NCBI GenBank assembly: GCA_945871045.1
Contig: CAMBUC010000029.1
Coordinates: 1-13,596 of the forward strand
DNA length: 13,596 nucleotides
Reading direction: 5' to 3'
Origin: an uncultured bacterium
Lineage (GTDB): Bacteria > Bacillota > Clostridia > Lachnospirales > Lachnospiraceae
In this document: one piece after another, positions 13,593 to 13,596 of the stretch
How the letters are laid out: every line of letters starts with the position of its first letter
Numbering within the stretch: the first letter of the stretch is position 1
Notes under the pieces: model-generated
The model's database searches: none
Told to the model about the DNA's origin: nothing
What the model saw: only the letters and a program-made list of their open reading frames with translations
Made by a program: the position numbers and the translations under genes

Positions 13593-13596
13593 CATT

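Overview
The window looks like chromosomal DNA from an endospore-forming, anaerobic member of the Clostridia, most likely a Lachnospiraceae-type gut organism. The evidence is a complete spoIIIAA-AH operon, a spoIIM-xerD pair, an RNase Y gene, a Bacillus/Clostridium-type LexA (SOS) box before recA, and strong AGGAGG ribosome-binding sites. Species cannot be named from the sequence alone. Every gene I support lies on the minus strand, so transcription runs from high to low coordinates. No phage, transposase, CRISPR, tRNA or rRNA gene is visible.

Layout in transcription order. (1) Right edge, 13367-13596: a non-coding stretch with a MITE-like or REP-like repeat, then a compact control region for the sporulation operon. 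In that region a candidate sigma-E promoter lies inside a 16-bp hairpin that also holds the spoIIIAA Shine-Dalgarno. (2) 13366-8348: spoIIIAA, AB, AC, AD, AE, AF, AG and AH, tightly packed with 4-bp overlaps, and closed by a terminator. They encode the mother-cell ATPase, membrane channel and ring parts of the engulfment-stage feeding tube. (3) 8284-6185: a sigma-A promoter, prfC (release factor RF3), trxA (thioredoxin) and a strong terminator. (4) 6175-4140: sigma-A promoter, LexA box, a very long structured leader, then recA and recX. (5) 4124-2396: a near-consensus sigma-A promoter, rny (RNase Y) and a terminator. (6) 2373-242: a Nudix ADP-ribose pyrophosphatase, spoIIM with a candidate sigma-E promoter of its own, and xerD. 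(7) 244-1: a promoter overlapping the xerD stop codon and the first 43 codons of an aroE-like shikimate dehydrogenase.

Functionally this is a core region combining sporulation, DNA repair (recA, recX), chromosome dimer resolution (xerD), RNA turnover (rny), and translation and redox housekeeping. The gene content is ordinary. The unusual parts are non-coding. A roughly 197-bp element with 13-bp terminal inverted repeats and flanking 13-bp direct repeats sits in the recA 5' leader. The SOS box is embedded in nested palindromes. The hairpin and promoter arrangement at spoIIIAA could insulate the operon from read-through. Among the proteins, XerD lacks the usual beta-hairpin catalytic lysine, and the thioredoxin has Met instead of Thr after the cis-proline.
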